A stretch of 64,000 bases of DNA, taken from NCBI GenBank assembly GCA_021740645.1, contig JAIOZL010000008.1, positions 62,001 to 126,000 on the forward strand. Direction: 5' to 3'. The DNA comes from Bacteroidales bacterium (lineage in GTDB: Bacteria > Bacteroidota > Bacteroidia > Bacteroidales > JAADJA01). The translations under genes and the position numbers were made by a program. This document shows, one piece after another, positions 54,715 to 62,821 of this stretch. Numbering within the stretch: the first letter of the stretch is position 1; each line of letters opens with the position of its first letter. The notes beneath the pieces are model-generated. The model saw only the letters and a list, made by a program, of their open reading frames with translations. It was not told the DNA's origin and did no database searches.

Positions 54715-55614
54715 AAAAGAATCCTCACTATCCATTCTTTTTTTATATTTTTCATATAACCCGTATACCAAACCATCGGCAAGCCCAATTTTGGGTACAA
54801 GAATTTTATTTACGTCAATAATGTTGAGGATATATAAAAAGATTTCGGCAGCTGGCACAATAACATCTGCCCTGTCGGGGCGCAATCCCAGACTTTCCAT
54901 TCGTTGAGCAAGGGTAAATTCTTTCAGGTAATAAAATGCATCAGATAATTGCTCAGTAGTTAGGGTATACGAAACAGGGTCACCAAACAATTTATTAATC
55001 TTATTAATATTACCCCCTGACCCTACTACATTAATTTCACTAAAATACTCATTGAAACTCTTAAGCCAAACATGCAAATCTTCCCATTCAGTGTCTTTTA
55101 CCTTATCATTTAATAACCTTAGGGTTCCTATTTTAAAAGATCTTATACCTAAAATTTCATGGTTATTCAAAATAGAGATATCTGTACTTCCACCTCCTAC
55201 ATCAATATACATCGAAATTTTATCAGGATGTTCAAACCCGATTTTATTGGTACGTCGTATGATGTTGGCTTCCTCAATACCATCAATAAGCCTAACGTTA
55301 ATACCGACATCATTGCGGATCATCTTAAGCACTTCCATGCCATTTTCTGCTTCACGCATGGCTGCGGTAGCACAAGCATCAAAAGCAACTGGATTATACA
55401 CTTCAAGCAAAAGTTTAAATGCTGTCAGCGTTTTTTTGAGGTTTTCAATTTTCTCGGAAGAAATTCTATTGATGCTATAAACATCCTCACCTAACCTTGT
55501 AGGAATGCGGAGCAGTGTAGCTTTTTCAACAAGGATTTTACCTTCCAGTTCAAACACGTTGGCAAAAAGCAACCTGGCGGCGTTTGACCCAATATCTATA
55601 GCGGCAAATATCAT
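54709..55614 (-). CDS. ppx: Exopolyphosphatase/guanosine pentaphosphatase family protein
   Basis: A 301-residue member of the Ppx/GppA actin-like ATPase family, the short form made only of the catalytic domains I and II. Visible are AAIDIGSNAARLLFA (first phosphate loop) and IDVGGGSTDISIL (second loop), with the catalytic glutamate in DACATAAMREAEN. It removes terminal phosphate from polyphosphate or pppGpp. Located 47 bases after ppk1 on the same strand, so synthesis and breakdown of polyphosphate are linked; the stringent factor Rel/SpoT is also in this window. Confidence 0.92.
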   Translation of the reverse strand: MIFAAIDIGSNAARLLFANVFELEGKILVEKATLLRIPTRLGEDVYSINRISSEKIENLKKTLTAFKLLLEVYNPVAFDACATAAMREAENGMEVLKMIRNDVGINVRLIDGIEEANIIRRTNKIGFEHPDKISMYIDVGGGSTDISILNNHEILGIRSFKIGTLRLLNDKVKDTEWEDLHVWLKSFNEYFSEINVVGSGGNINKINKLFGDPVSYTLTTEQLSDAFYYLKEFTLAQRMESLGLRPDRADVIVPAAEIFLYILNIIDVNKILVPKIGLADGLVYGLYEKYKKRMDSEDSFL

Positions 55615-55661
55615 TTTGTATTTCTAATAAACTATCGACTAAAAATATGATGGTAAAAGTA

Positions 55662-57740
55662 TTAACTTTTAAGAATTGTTTTGAAATAATTATACGTTTC
55701 AAATTGTGATCTGATCCTTTCCCCTGAATTTGGCTTTTTGTATTTATTGATAAACTTTTCACTGCTTATTCTAGCCTTACAATTATCTGCAAACTGTATT
55801 TGAAGCATGTCCCACAATTCCTTCCTTAAACTTTTATCATATACCGGAGTGGTCACTTCAATCCGATTATCAAGGTTCCTGGGCATCCAATCGGCAGAAC
55901 CGATATAATACTGAGGATCATTACCATTACAGAAAACAAAAACTCTTGAGTGCTCTAAAAACCGATCAACAATACTTACCACCTCAATATTCTCACTTAA
56001 GCCTTTAACCCCTGGTATTAGTGTGCATATACCCCTTATTACCATTCGTATTTTCACACCTGACTGGCTGGCTTCATAAAGTGTTTTTACCATTTTCCTG
56101 TCGACCAAACTATTTAGTTTGATAATAATCCATGCTTGTTTTCCTGATTTTGCATTTTCAATTTCATTACGAATTGAAGAAAGAAAGAAACTCCTGGATG
56201 CAAAAGGTGATACAATAAGATTTTTAAAAATGGGTGGGTTATACCTGGTTTCGAATAGTTCGAAAACCTTATTTACCTCTGCAGAGATTTCCTGATTAGC
56301 AGTCAATAAACTATCATCAGCATATACAAAAGCAGTAGATTCATTAAAATTTCCAGTGCTTATGTTAGCATAATACACATCTTTATCATCCTCTTTTCGG
56401 GTAACACAAATTAGCTTACTATGAACCTTATAACCCGGTATAGTAGGAATTATTTTTACTCCTTCATCATTAAATTTTCCGGCCAGGTTTATATTTGCCT
56501 CTTCATCAAAGCGGGCCTGAATCTCCAGGAATACCGTCACCTTTTTCCCATTTCTGGCAGCATTTACCAATGCGTTAACAACATTAGAGTACTTAGCAGC
56601 CCGGTAAAAAGTCATCTTAATTTCTGTAACTTTCGGATCGATGGAAGACTCTCGCAGAAAATCAATAATATATTGAAAAGACTGATAAGGATAATGCAAC
56701 ATGATATCCTTTTCACTCAGGAGTTTAATTATGCTTTGATTAGGGCTAATGTCCTTGTGGGGAAGTGGAGGAAATGCCGGATATAATAAGTCTGGAGAGC
56801 CGACTTTAGGAAACGACATAAAATCTTTAAAGTTGTGATAACGCCCGCCTCCTCTCATATTGTCCTCGTCGGATATCTTTAACTTTTTAGTAATTTTTTT
56901 TAAAAAATCAGGAGGAATATTAGAGTCATACACAAAACGAACCGGCACACCCTTTTTCCGCTGTTTCAGGCTTTCGCTTAATTTTTCCAGAAAACTTTTT
57001 GATACATCCAGGTCGATGTCCAATTCAGCATCCCTAGTAATTTTAACTGTATAGGCTTTAAAGTTATCATAACCCAGTAAAGCAAATATGTCTTCAAGGC
57101 AATACCTGATCACATCATCAAGAAGTATGATATAATGATCTTCTCCCTTACTCGGAAGGATTAAAAAGCGGGATTGGGATTTTGATGGCACTTTGATGAG
57201 AGCATAACTCTCTTCCAGTTGGCCATTTGAACATTGAAGTTCAACTGCAAGGTAAATTGATCCGTCTTTAATCGATGTAAGTTTTTGGAAATTATTGAGC
57301 ATGATCGGGAAAAGGTACTGCCTCAACTCTTCCTGGTAAAAACGTTTGACAAAGGCACCCTGCTCTTCATCCAATTGCAGTTCATTAATAAGGTGAATAT
57401 GTTTTTCTCTTAACTCGTTTACGATATTATGATAGGTTTGAGTAAAAAGTTTTTCCTGATCGCTAACTATTCTTTTAATCTTGTTTAATAAGGTTCTTGG
57501 ATTATCCTTCAAATTTGTGGACTCTTTTTGGTATTTCACAATGCGGTTCAGCGAAGCCACCCTTACCCTAAAAAATTCATCCCGGTTATTTGAAAAAATA
57601 CCTAAAAATTTTATCCGTTCAATAAGTGGCGTAGAAGGATCAATCGCCTCCTGAAGTACCCTGGCATTAAATTGTAACCAACTTATCTCCCTGTTGATGA
57701 TAAAACCATCACTATATGCTTCTAAAAGATTATCTAACAT
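55662..57740 (-). CDS. ppk1: Polyphosphate kinase 1
   Basis: Polymerises the gamma-phosphate of ATP into polyphosphate at the inner membrane. The 692-residue protein has the N-domain opening NREISWLQFNARVLQEA (16-32), the head domain FLGIFSNNRDEFFRVRV, the phosphorylated histidine in GYKVHSKL (H440), and the second catalytic motif YYIGSADWMPRNLDNRIEV near the C-terminus. Length is normal for PPK1. It lies in the order sixA, ppk1, ppx on the minus strand with short spacers, a polyphosphate operon. Confidence 0.96.
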   Translation of the reverse strand: MLDNLLEAYSDGFIINREISWLQFNARVLQEAIDPSTPLIERIKFLGIFSNNRDEFFRVRVASLNRIVKYQKESTNLKDNPRTLLNKIKRIVSDQEKLFTQTYHNIVNELREKHIHLINELQLDEEQGAFVKRFYQEELRQYLFPIMLNNFQKLTSIKDGSIYLAVELQCSNGQLEESYALIKVPSKSQSRFLILPSKGEDHYIILLDDVIRYCLEDIFALLGYDNFKAYTVKITRDAELDIDLDVSKSFLEKLSESLKQRKKGVPVRFVYDSNIPPDFLKKITKKLKISDEDNMRGGGRYHNFKDFMSFPKVGSPDLLYPAFPPLPHKDISPNQSIIKLLSEKDIMLHYPYQSFQYIIDFLRESSIDPKVTEIKMTFYRAAKYSNVVNALVNAARNGKKVTVFLEIQARFDEEANINLAGKFNDEGVKIIPTIPGYKVHSKLICVTRKEDDKDVYYANISTGNFNESTAFVYADDSLLTANQEISAEVNKVFELFETRYNPPIFKNLIVSPFASRSFFLSSIRNEIENAKSGKQAWIIIKLNSLVDRKMVKTLYEASQSGVKIRMVIRGICTLIPGVKGLSENIEVVSIVDRFLEHSRVFVFCNGNDPQYYIGSADWMPRNLDNRIEVTTPVYDKSLRKELWDMLQIQFADNCKARISSEKFINKYKKPNSGERIRSQFETYNYFKTILKS

Positions 57741-57771
57741 GTTCTAATAATATTATCAATAAAGCTAAACC

Positions 57772-58284
57772 TTACGATCCACTAAGCTTGTCTTTCAAAA
57801 TTTTTGGTGAAATTATAAATTTTGTTTTTCTATCTGAACTAAACACATCCTCCCATTTATCGGTTTTAAACTCTATACAAACAATGCCAGAAGTAGGAAG
57901 GTTGTCAATTTTTTTATCGAGAAACTGATTTGCAAAATAAGTGAAAGTTGGATTATGTCCAACCAGCATCAAAGAATTAACTCCATCAGAAAGATCATAA
58001 AAATAATTATTCAGGCTGTCGGCGTACCCATGATAAATATTTTTTGAGATAACAATTTTGTCTTCAGGATAACCGATGCCATGCGCAATTATTTTTGCAG
58101 TATTTAAGGCTCTCACAGCATGGCTTGACATGATCAGGTCAATCTGAACGTTTTTCTCCTGAAGATAATTTACCACATACCTTGTTCTTTTTTTCCCCTT
58201 TTCAAGCAATGGCCTTTGATGATCATCAATTCCATGATAATCCCAGGAAGACTTTGCATGCCTCGCTATATATAACGTTTTCAT
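57772..58284 (-). CDS. SixA-like histidine phosphatase
   Basis: A 170-residue phosphoglycerate-mutase-like phosphatase starting MKTLYIARHAKSSWD, with the catalytic RHA (R8-H9) and the second histidine in LMLVGHNPTFT. A longer frame begins 20 codons upstream, but that extension (rich in Asn, Leu and Phe) is not conserved-looking, so the ATG at 58284 is preferred. SixA proteins dephosphorylate phosphohistidine, for example on Hpt domains; one lies 6 kb away, but the immediate neighbour is ppk1, 31 bases downstream. Substrate uncertain. Confidence 0.85.
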   Translation of the reverse strand: MKTLYIARHAKSSWDYHGIDDHQRPLLEKGKKRTRYVVNYLQEKNVQIDLIMSSHAVRALNTAKIIAHGIGYPEDKIVISKNIYHGYADSLNNYFYDLSDGVNSLMLVGHNPTFTYFANQFLDKKIDNLPTSGIVCIEFKTDKWEDVFSSDRKTKFIISPKILKDKLSGS

Positions 58285-58349
58285 TAGATAATTTAAATTT
58301 AGCTCAAATATAACCTGAAAAAAACAGTATTTGTTTAAGTTCACAGTAA

Positions 58350-58389
58350 GATAATGTAAACTTAATCAAAATATAGGCTTTACATTATC
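58350..58389. repeat. Perfect 11-bp inverted repeat
   Basis: GATAATGTAAA (58350-58360) and TTTACATTATC (58379-58389) with an 18-base spacer lie between the SPOR gene and sixA. There is no T tract, so termination is unproven; it may be a protein-binding site or a processing hairpin. Confidence 0.65.
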
Positions 58390-58415
58390 GTGGTATTAGC
58401 AACCTAATTTGAAAA

Positions 58416-58832
58416 TTAGTCAAGTCTTGGAAAGTTAATTTCATCCGAAACCACAAAAGCATTCGGATAATCCGATTCAATTTCTTTTTTAAATTTTTCG
58501 GCCTCCATCTTGGTCCTGAAGTCGCCAACCCTCACTTTATAATAAGGTTGTTGGAACAGCAAATAGGATGGAGTTTCAGAAAATTTATTTATAAATTCTG
58601 CCCGGGCTTCCATGGCTTGTTTTTTTGAAGTATTCCCGGCTTCGAAGAAAATTTCAATTCTCCAACCTTCAATCGCGGGATTAATTTGATTGACTTCAAC
58701 ATATTTTACAAGCAGCGAATCTATCCTGCTATCCTGAAAAACCTTGACCTTACCCTTCAGACTGTCTTGAGCAATGGATCCAAAATATACTCCTGATATC
58801 AGAACTGCCGCAAATAATAATTTCAACTTCAC
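58416..58832 (-). CDS. Exported SPOR-domain protein
   Basis: A 138-residue exported protein with signal peptide MKLKLLFAAVLISGVYFG. After a short linker a SPOR-type domain spans about 55-135: EGWRIEIFFEAGNTSKKQAMEAR, YYKVRVGDFRTKMEAEKFKKEI, ending YPNAFVVSDEI. SPOR domains bind denuded peptidoglycan at the division site. It has no membrane anchor, unlike the other SPOR protein of this window at 28.2 kb. Located 20 bases downstream of the universal stress protein gene, so probably cotranscribed with it. Confidence 0.85.
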   Translation of the reverse strand: MKLKLLFAAVLISGVYFGSIAQDSLKGKVKVFQDSRIDSLLVKYVEVNQINPAIEGWRIEIFFEAGNTSKKQAMEARAEFINKFSETPSYLLFQQPYYKVRVGDFRTKMEAEKFKKEIESDYPNAFVVSDEINFPRLD

Positions 58833-58852
58833 AAACTTATTGATTAATGGAT

Positions 58853-59701
58853 TTATCTTGATTGAATTCTAATGTACTCTTTAGCATGAATGCTTAAAAC
58901 CGGAATTGGCGAATGGTTAACCATCTGCTGTGCATAGGCACCCAGAAAAAGGTTAGCCGTAGTCGTTTCCTGTTCCGTCATTATAGTGATTAATTCAGCT
59001 CTCACACTTGTTGCATAATTGATGGTAGAATTTGTAATATTTTCTGCTTCAACAGATGCAATGGTATATTTAACGTCTTCTTCATCAAAGTATTTCGCAA
59101 CTTGTTTTGAATAATTATCTACCCTGTACCTTACAGCTTTGATGGAGGTGGAATACAAGGAAAGAATATGCACTTCTGAATCAAAATATTTGGCAATTTT
59201 TGTTGTAAAAGGAATTTTCTGTCGCGTCTCCAGGGTACTATCTATAGGGAGAACAATCGTATTTATTCCATTCTCGAAACTGTAAGATGTACGGATAGTA
59301 ATAACCGGACAAGGTGAATAGGTAACAATCCGGTGTGCATTGCTCCCAATCCAAAACTCCTCAAAACCCGACACGCCGTGTGTTCCTAAAAGAACCAGCA
59401 TCGCATCACTATATTTTGCCTGGTTCGCAATTTCAACATGCACTTTCCCTTTCCTGATCTTAAAGGTCATCTCTCCGTGTTCAAGCATAGGCTGATATTT
59501 TTCGATCAGCTCGTTAAAGTTATTATTGATCTCTTTTCGACCCACATCATACGGATTTGAAAACACATTTTCATCTGTACTGGTATTGTCAACCCAAACC
59601 AGAGTGATGTTTGACCTAATTTGGTTTGCAAAATGAATAGCATATTCCAATGCGTTGACGGAGCATTTGGAAAAATCGATGGCAACCAAAATCTGTTTCA
59701 T
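58853..59701 (-). CDS. Tandem universal stress protein
   Basis: A 282-residue cytoplasmic protein made of two USP domains (about 1-140 and 150-282). The first opens KQILVAIDFSKCSVNALEYA and carries the ATP-binding-type segment LLGTHGVSGFEEFWIGSNAHRIV; the second has a degenerate ITIMTEQETTTANLFLGAYAQQMV. Two-domain USPs are frequent in Bacteroidota; their role in stress survival is known only in general terms. Divergent from ruvB with a short shared promoter region. Confidence 0.88.
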   Translation of the reverse strand: MKQILVAIDFSKCSVNALEYAIHFANQIRSNITLVWVDNTSTDENVFSNPYDVGRKEINNNFNELIEKYQPMLEHGEMTFKIRKGKVHVEIANQAKYSDAMLVLLGTHGVSGFEEFWIGSNAHRIVTYSPCPVITIRTSYSFENGINTIVLPIDSTLETRQKIPFTTKIAKYFDSEVHILSLYSTSIKAVRYRVDNYSKQVAKYFDEEDVKYTIASVEAENITNSTINYATSVRAELITIMTEQETTTANLFLGAYAQQMVNHSPIPVLSIHAKEYIRIQSR

Positions 59702-59750
59702 GGCCGTGGGGTATTGATTTGAATTGCTAAAGTACGAATTTTTTTATTGC

Positions 59751-59758
59751 TACCTTTG
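59751..59758 (+). promoter_or_regulatory. Predicted promoter -7 box of ruvB
   Basis: TACCTTTG, a perfect TAnnTTTG match, 28 bases before the preferred ruvB ATG (59787). It supports that start over the upstream one at 59724, which lies before the box. Confidence 0.55.
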
Positions 59759-59786
59759 CAAATTCTATAATAGTTACTCTTTATTT

Positions 59787-60809
59787 ATGAATGAAAACCT
59801 GGATGCAAGCGGAAAAAACTTTTCAAAATCCGAACTGGAAATTGAAAAAGTACTCAGGCCAGTAGAATTTACAGATTTTGCCGGCCAGCATAAAGTAGTG
59901 GACAATCTTAAGGTTTTTGTTCAGGCAGCCAGGCTGCGAAACGAATCACTCGACCATGTGTTATTACATGGCCCTCCGGGATTAGGAAAAACTACCCTAT
60001 CCTACATTATTGCCAATGAATTGGGAGTAAATATTAAAGTTTCCTCAGGGCCGGTTTTGGATAAACCGGGTGACCTCGCTGGGCTTTTAACCAATCTGGA
60101 AGAAAATGATGTACTTTTTATTGATGAAATTCACCGCCTGAGTGCTGTTGTTGAAGAATACCTCTATTCGGCAATGGAAGATTACAAGATCGACATCATG
60201 ATAGAAACCGGGCCAAATGCACGGAGTGTTCAGATAAATCTTAATCCGTTTACCCTTATAGGCGCGACTACCCGTTCAGGTTTACTAACAGCACCTTTGA
60301 GGTCAAGGTTTGGTATAAATTCACGTTTATCCTATTATGATTCTAAAACATTAAACCATATCATTAAACGCTCCGCTTCTATCCTGCATGTTAAGATTTC
60401 CGAAGAAGCGGCCTCAGAATTGGCCCGTCGCAGCAGGGGTACACCCCGGATTGCCAACCTATTGCTTCGCAGGGTGCGTGATTTCGCTCAGATAAGGGGA
60501 GATGGATCAATTGATATGGAAATTACCTTGCACAGTCTGGAGGCATTAAATGTAGATAAAAATGGCCTCGACGAAATGGATAATAAAATCCTGGAGACGA
60601 TTATTGAAAAATTCAAAGGAGGACCAGTCGGGTTAACAACTATTGCCACAGCAGTTGGGGAAGATGCCGGCACTATCGAAGAAGTTTATGAACCCTTCTT
60701 GATCCAGGAAGGATTTTTAATGCGTACCCCAAGGGGACGCGAAGCCACTGAAAAGGCATATGTTCACCTTGGCAAGTTTAAATCGGGAAGGCAGGATGGT
60801 TTATTTTAG
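59787..60809 (+). CDS. ruvB: Holliday junction branch-migration helicase RuvB
   Basis: AAA+ motor that drives branch migration with RuvA. The 340-residue protein, starting [20 protein letters not shown], has Walker [10 protein letters not shown], Walker [10 protein letters not shown], sensor 1 GATTRSG, the arginine finger region PLRSRFGI, and the winged-helix C-terminal domain ([26 protein letters not shown]). The frame is open 21 codons further upstream, but that extension lies before the promoter and is unlike RuvB. ruvA and ruvC are not in the window. Confidence 0.97.
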   Translation: MNENLDASGKNFSKSELEIEKVLRPVEFTDFAGQHKVVDNLKVFVQAARLRNESLDHVLLHGPPGLGKTTLSYIIANELGVNIKVSSGPVLDKPGDLAGLLTNLEENDVLFIDEIHRLSAVVEEYLYSAMEDYKIDIMIETGPNARSVQINLNPFTLIGATTRSGLLTAPLRSRFGINSRLSYYDSKTLNHIIKRSASILHVKISEEAASELARRSRGTPRIANLLLRRVRDFAQIRGDGSIDMEITLHSLEALNVDKNGLDEMDNKILETIIEKFKGGPVGLTTIATAVGEDAGTIEEVYEPFLIQEGFLMRTPRGREATEKAYVHLGKFKSGRQDGLF

Positions 60810-60938
60810 ACTAATGCAGATAATCATCTAAAATTAGTTATTGCCCAAAATAGCCACTCAATTCGTACTATTTTTACAACTTACTCAACAATCCGGGCGT
60901 TATATTGTAGTATAATCAAACAATATAAAACAAGATTT

Positions 60939-61694
60939 ATGAACGTTAAAAATATCGGGTTGTTTATTATTTTATTAAACGTACTTATTCTATTATCTTC
61001 TTGCAACAAAAGTGATGAAGAAACTCCGAAATCAATGGAGGTCGAGTTGAATTTTCTTTTAACCCACTTTGTTGATGCTGAGGAATTGTATTTTAATACC
61101 ATGCAATATACCAATGCATTTGGAAACTTATACAGCATTGAAACCCTTAAATATTTTATATCAGATATTACATTATACAAAATGAATGGGGATTCATTAT
61201 TAATAGATGAAGAGCATTATGTAGATGCTGCTGAAGAATCCACCCTTTCATTTATTCCGGGATTAAAAATACCCGTGGGTGAATATAGTTCTATCTCCTT
61301 TATTTTTGGATTAAATGAAGCAAAAAACGTGAACGGGCGATACCTTAACCCACCTGAAAATAATATGGAATGGCCCCTGGCGATGGGCCCCGGATACCAT
61401 TATATGAAACTGGAAGGAAAACATGACTCGACTGGAGTTATAAAAAATTTCCAGGCCCATACCGGGGCAACCATGGGAAACCAGAATTATATCCGGGTTA
61501 ATTTGCCTTCCTCTGATTTTAAGGCCAGTGGAGCTAAAAAAACCATTACTATAAAAATGAACATCAATAACTGGTGGGCTAATCCCTACACCTTCGACCT
61601 GAATATGATGACCATGGTGATGGGTAATCAGCCTGTTCAGGAAATGTTGCATGACAATGGTGCAGATGTTTTTTCTATTGTATCTATCGAATAA
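60939..61694 (+). CDS. MbnP-like lipoprotein
   Basis: A 251-residue lipoprotein with lipobox LSSC (C22). The mature part is a beta-sandwich with MEVELNFLLTHFVDAEELYF at its start, YSSISFIFGLNEAKN, the hallmark MEWPLAMGPGYHYMKLEGK (about 142-160) and NFQAHTGA, and ends NWWANPYTFDLNMMTMV. This is the MbnP family; in methanotrophs MbnP binds copper through a tryptophan-derived kynurenine made by the di-heme enzyme MbnH. The di-heme peroxidase gene starts within its stop codon, so the pair is preserved here. No methanobactin genes are seen. Confidence 0.85.
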   Translation: MNVKNIGLFIILLNVLILLSSCNKSDEETPKSMEVELNFLLTHFVDAEELYFNTMQYTNAFGNLYSIETLKYFISDITLYKMNGDSLLIDEEHYVDAAEESTLSFIPGLKIPVGEYSSISFIFGLNEAKNVNGRYLNPPENNMEWPLAMGPGYHYMKLEGKHDSTGVIKNFQAHTGATMGNQNYIRVNLPSSDFKASGAKKTITIKMNINNWWANPYTFDLNMMTMVMGNQPVQEMLHDNGADVFSIVSIE

Positions 61695-62821
61695 TGATTT
61701 TCTGCCAAAAAATATCAATGTACATAAATCGATCGAGAAGCAGATATTTTGATTTCACGGGTACACTGCTTTCTTTGATTATGATTATCTTTTTGTCAAT
61801 TTCCTGCACCAAGTCAGATGAAGACCCGGAACCACCATCAAAGGTTTTCAACCCCACACCTTATAACCTGATCATTCCACAAGGTTTTCCAGATTTGGAT
61901 ATCCCGTCAGACAATCCAATGACAGAAGAAGGAATAGCGCTTGGAAGAAGACTTTTTTATGACCCCATCCTTTCAGCAGATAATACTCAGTCATGTGCTG
62001 ATTGTCACTCCCAGGCTTATGGATTTACCGATAACCTGAAAAAATTCAGTACCGGTATTGATGGTATCAAAGGCAACCGAAATTCAATGGCCATCATCAA
62101 TATCGGCTGGATGCCTTTCTTATTTTGGGATGGAAGGGCGAATGGATTAGAAGCCCAGGCACTTGGGCCAGTTCCGAATCCAATTGAAATGCATCTTACA
62201 TGGGTGGAAGCAGCTAATAAATTAAATGCTCATGCAGAATATCCGGATCTTTTTTTTAAAGCATTTGGTACCCGTAAAATAGATTCCACATTAACCACAA
62301 AAGCCATTGCACAGTTTGAACGAACAATGATATCTTCCAACTCAAAATGGGATAGATACCTGCGCGGGGAAGTTCAACTTTCCCAGGCTGAATCCAAAGG
62401 CTTCGAAGTTTTTTTTACAGAAAAAGGAGATTGCTTCCATTGCCATACAACCATACTTTTTACGGATAATCTATTTCATAACAATGGGCTGGATTCTATT
62501 TTTACAGATAGGGGATTGTTTGATGTAACCCTTGACGAAAACGATAAAGGGAAGTTTAAAACTCCCACACTCAGGAACATTGAGTATACAGGTCCTTATA
62601 TGCATGATGGAAGATTTGAAAGCCTGGAAGAAGTAATCGAATTTTATAGTCATAGTGTAAAGTTTTCCCCTACGATTGATCCTCTTATGAAAAAAGTAAA
62701 CCAGGGTGGCATCCAGCTTACCGATGAAGAAAAGGAAAATCTGTTAGCTTTTATCAAAACACTTAATGATCCCGACTTTATTGAAAACCCAGATTTCTCC
62801 AATCCTTTCGAAAATGATTGA
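61694..62821 (+). CDS. Di-heme cytochrome c peroxidase / MbnH-like
   Basis: A 375-residue exported lipoprotein (lipobox SISC, C38) of the bacterial CcP/MauG/MbnH family. Two c-type heme sites are visible, CADCH (101-105) and CFHCH (247-251), with WDGRANGLEAQALGPVPNP between them and the C-terminal TPTLRNIEYTGPYMHDGRF. The start ATG overlaps the stop of the MbnP-like gene by one base; an alternative ATG at 61718 would also leave a good signal. Family members either reduce peroxide or oxidise a partner protein; the MbnP-like neighbour favours the second. It ends in TGA. Confidence 0.88.
   Translation: MIFCQKISMYINRSRSRYFDFTGTLLSLIMIIFLSISCTKSDEDPEPPSKVFNPTPYNLIIPQGFPDLDIPSDNPMTEEGIALGRRLFYDPILSADNTQSCADCHSQAYGFTDNLKKFSTGIDGIKGNRNSMAIINIGWMPFLFWDGRANGLEAQALGPVPNPIEMHLTWVEAANKLNAHAEYPDLFFKAFGTRKIDSTLTTKAIAQFERTMISSNSKWDRYLRGEVQLSQAESKGFEVFFTEKGDCFHCHTTILFTDNLFHNNGLDSIFTDRGLFDVTLDENDKGKFKTPTLRNIEYTGPYMHDGRFESLEEVIEFYSHSVKFSPTIDPLMKKVNQGGIQLTDEEKENLLAFIKTLNDPDFIENPDFSNPFEND

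Noticed and set aside
59724..59786. Upstream start for ruvB
   Set aside because: It precedes the predicted promoter and adds 21 residues unlike any RuvB N-terminus.
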